From assembly GCA_036004445.1 (NCBI GenBank), contig DASYRL010000008.1, forward strand, positions 1 to 28,706: 28,706 nt of DNA, in the 5' to 3' direction. The notes under the pieces were generated by a model. It did not search any database and was not told where the DNA came from. It saw only the letters and a list, made by a program, of their open reading frames with translations. A program made the position numbers and the translations under genes. Of the stretch, positions 27,162 through 28,706 are shown in pieces. This DNA comes from DASXUC01 sp036004445 (lineage in GTDB: Bacteria; Sysuimicrobiota; Sysuimicrobiia; Sysuimicrobiales; Kaftiobacteriaceae). Position 1 is the stretch's first letter, and each line of letters starts with the position of its first letter.

Positions 27162-28172
27162 TCAGGGTTCCAGCGCGAGCAGGGCCTGCACGCCCGCCGA
27201 TTCGTATTCGCGCTCCCAGGGCAGGTCCAACGCCGACCACCTCGCACCGGCGTCGGAGGAGAAGAAGATTCCCCGGTTGTTTGCCGCGTAGATCTCCCCG
27301 GGTCTGCCGGCCGCCGCAAGGTGGCTGACTACGGTCCCCTCGGCGCCGGGCAGGCCGTCGCTGATCCAGCGCCAGACGCTGCGTCCGGATCGGCGGTAGC
27401 AGTAGGCGGAGGCAGACGACGGATTGTATGCCGTCCATGGACCCGACGAGCCGGAGACCACGATGGTCGATGCATCGCCTGGATCGACGGCGACGGTAAC
27501 CAGATAGGTGTGCCGCAACCCCTCTTCCGGAGAAGACCACGTCCCGCCGCCGTCGCCGGTTTCGTAGTACCCATCCCCCGCCGCCGAATAGAACCGGCCC
27601 GGCGCCGCCGGATGAGACGTCATGGTGTGCGTGTCAAACGGTCCCTCCGGCACGCGGTCCTGCCAGGTCAGGCCGCCATCGAGCGTGCGGATCAGCGCTC
27701 CGGCTTCGATGGCGACGAGGATCCGCCCAGCCACAACCGGGTCGGGCTCGATCCATCGGACGTGATGGGTGTGCGGGCGAGGCGGGAAGCTCCATTCATC
27801 GGCGGACGGGAGCGTGTTCAGATCCGACGGCTCTTCCCAGGTTCGGCCACCGTCGGCCGAGCGATAGAAGTGACTCGGTTCGGTGCCGGCATAGACCATC
27901 CCGCCATCAGCAGCGCGCTCGTGACGATCGACGGCAACAGCCGTAACATGGCCGGCCCCCGGACCGTCCCCGATCCGGTCCCACGAGGCGCCGGCATCGC
28001 CGGTGCGCCAGAAGCCGCCGTTGACGGTGCCGCAGTACGCGCGTCCGGCGACAAACGGATCCGCCGCCGTAGAGGTGAACCGGTAGCCGTCCAGCGGGGA
28101 TGAGAGATGCCAGCGCTGGGCGTGGCGGGCGACGAGGATCCGGTGGTTGAGGACGGCGATGAGCGTGGACAT
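27162..28172 (-). CDS. BNR/Asp-box beta-propeller protein
   Basis: From the ATG at 28172 (MSTLIAVLNHRIL) the protein is 336 residues. It has five Asp-box repeats (S/T-x-D-x-G-x-x-W): TGDAGASW (57-64), SADGGRTW (105-112), TLDGGLTW (163-170), TGDGGGTW (205-212) and SSDAGARW (305-312). These are typical of sialidase-like and VPS10/photosystem-assembly-type propellers. No signal peptide is seen, so it is probably cytoplasmic. Catalytic sialidase residues are not evident, so enzyme activity is not supported. The open frame extends 17 codons further upstream into an inverted repeat and is unlikely to be used. The gene converges on the cyclase gene with 4 bases between stops and lies next to tRNA-Trp, inside insert 1. 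Confidence 0.72.
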   Translation of the reverse strand: MSTLIAVLNHRILVARHAQRWHLSSPLDGYRFTSTAADPFVAGRAYCGTVNGGFWRTGDAGASWDRIGDGPGAGHVTAVAVDRHERAADGGMVYAGTEPSHFYRSADGGRTWEEPSDLNTLPSADEWSFPPRPHTHHVRWIEPDPVVAGRILVAIEAGALIRTLDGGLTWQDRVPEGPFDTHTMTSHPAAPGRFYSAAGDGYYETGDGGGTWSSPEEGLRHTYLVTVAVDPGDASTIVVSGSSGPWTAYNPSSASAYCYRRSGRSVWRWISDGLPGAEGTVVSHLAAAGRPGEIYAANNRGIFFSSDAGARWSALDLPWEREYESAGVQALLALEP

Positions 28173-28213
28173 ATCAGAAGGCCCCGTACCACTCACTCCG
28201 TTCGGGTACAGGG

Positions 28214-28295
28214 CATGAACCACTCGGTGGACGTGTCTGTTGGAGGGTATCCATGTGGCGCCGCCATGAACCCGAGCGCAGCGAGTGGTTCATGG
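28214..28295. repeat. Inverted repeats beside tRNA-Trp
   Basis: CCATGAACC (28264-28272) and GGTTCATGG (28287-28295) form a perfect 9-bp stem with a 14-base loop; the right arm includes the tRNA's encoded CCA. A further partial copy, CATGAACCACTCG (28214-28226), is the exact reverse complement of 28282-28294. On the minus strand the hairpin starts at the last bases of tRNA-Trp and could act in termination or 3' processing. Confidence 0.75.
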
Positions 28296-28369
28296 CAGGG
28301 GCGGAGGGATTCGAACCCCCAACATCTGGTTTTGGAGACCAGCGCTCTGCCAGTTAGAGCTACGCCCCT
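28293..28369 (-). tRNA. trnW: tRNA-Trp (anticodon CCA)
   Basis: The minus strand folds into a full cloverleaf: acceptor AGGGGCG/CGCCCCT, D-arm GCTC/GAGC, anticodon stem CTGGT/ACCAG around CTCCAAA (anticodon CCA), and a T-arm with GTTCGAATC. G is the discriminator and CCA is encoded. It sits between rpmG and insert 1, its usual tuf-rpmG-trnW-secE neighbourhood apart from the separation from secE. Confidence 0.97.
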
Positions 28370-28381
28370 ACGGGCCCTATC

Positions 28382-28534
28382 TTAGCGCGTCTCGCGGTGC
28401 AGCGTGTGCTTCTTGCACCACTTGCAGTACTTCTGCATCTCGATCCGGTCGGGATCGTTCTTCTTGCTCTTCATCGACGCATAGTTCCGCCGCTTACAAT
28501 TCGTGCACGCGAGCGTAATGATGTCTCGAGGCAT
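28382..28534 (-). CDS. rpmG: Large ribosomal subunit protein bL33
   Basis: bL33 is a small 50S protein near the E site. The 50-residue product begins MPRDIITLACTNCKRRNY and ends HTLHRETR. It is the zinc-binding (C+) form, with Cys10-x2-Cys13 and Cys37-x2-Cys40. The ATG at 28534 lies 6 bases beyond the stop of the second tuf, and tRNA-Trp follows by 12 bases, so tuf, rpmG and trnW are probably one transcript. Confidence 0.96.
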   Translation of the reverse strand: MPRDIITLACTNCKRRNYASMKSKKNDPDRIEMQKYCKWCKKHTLHRETR

Positions 28535-28540
28535 CGTCGT

Positions 28541-28706
28541 CTACTCCGCCACCTTGGTCACAACACCGGCGCCGACGGTGCGCCCGCCTTCCCGGATCGC
28601 GAACCGCAGCCCCTCTTCCAGCGCCACCGGCGTGATCAGCGCCACGTCCAGGTTCACGTTGTCCCCCGGCATCACCATCTCCACCCCGTCCGGCAGTTTG
28701 ATGTCC
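28541..28706 (-). CDS. tuf: Elongation factor Tu, C-terminal fragment (second tuf copy)
   Basis: The last 54 codons of EF-Tu enter from the right edge. The segment DIKLPDGVEMVMPGDNVNLD followed by AIREGGRTVGAGVVTKVAE is the conserved C-terminus of domain III, ending in a TAG at 28541. It lies just upstream of rpmG and trnW, the usual place of tufB, whereas the copy at the left edge follows fusA as tufA does. The rest of the gene is outside the window. Confidence 0.97.
   Translation of the reverse strand, partial: DIKLPDGVEMVMPGDNVNLDVALITPVALEEGLRFAIREGGRTVGAGVVTKVAE

Noticed and set aside
27162..28172. Functional sialidase
   Set aside because: Asp-box repeats are present but the arginine triad and other catalytic residues are not evident, and there is no signal peptide.

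Overview
The window looks like a high-GC chromosome from an uncultivated, probably terrabacterial (Bacillota-, Armatimonadota- or Chloroflexota-like) bacterium. I cannot name the phylum. The clues are RpoB and RpoC chains of about 1,217 and 1,145 residues without large lineage inserts, an L7Ae-type (YbxF-like) gene next to rpsL, two tuf genes, and a cyclase/STAND-ATPase/TPR regulator of the kind common in soil lineages.

The backbone is one large minus-strand translation and transcription block. Reading from right to left it is tuf (second copy, 3' end), rpmG, tRNA-Trp, [insert 1], secE, nusG, rplK, rplA, rplJ, rplL, rpoB, rpoC, [insert 2], L7Ae-like rplGB, rpsL, rpsG, fusA, tuf (first copy, 5' end). 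A near-consensus sigma-70 promoter (TTGACT, 17 bp, TATAAT) lies just upstream of secE. Possible leader or attenuator hairpins sit before rplJ and between rplL and rpoB. Three cistron junctions (nusG/rplK, rpsL/rpsG and rpsG/fusA) carry short tandem repeats (9 bp or 7 bp units) arranged as imperfect palindromes next to the downstream ribosome binding site.

Insert 1 (about 19.2-28.2 kb) separates tRNA-Trp from secE, which are neighbours in many bacteria. On the plus strand it holds a tightly overlapping cassette: a Y-family polymerase homologue that has lost its catalytic acidic residues but keeps a beta-clamp motif (ImuB-like), a DnaE2-like error-prone polymerase with intact catalytic aspartates, and a UdgX-type uracil-DNA glycosylase homologue. 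An adenylate-cyclase-domain/STAND/TPR protein follows. A convergent gene encodes a BNR (Asp-box) propeller. The coupling of a mutasome-like polymerase pair with a UdgX protein that is predicted to bind uracil-DNA covalently is the most interesting system here.

Insert 2 (about 3.8-8.4 kb) separates rpoC from rplGB-rpsL. It contains a three-gene operon (MATE efflux pump, nucleotidyltransferase, DinB-fold protein) and a secreted protein of unknown function bracketed by a pair of 40-bp inverted repeats (37/40 identical). Ribosomal protein S12 carries Arg at position 88, where Lys is usual and where Lys-to-Arg is a known streptomycin-resistance change.
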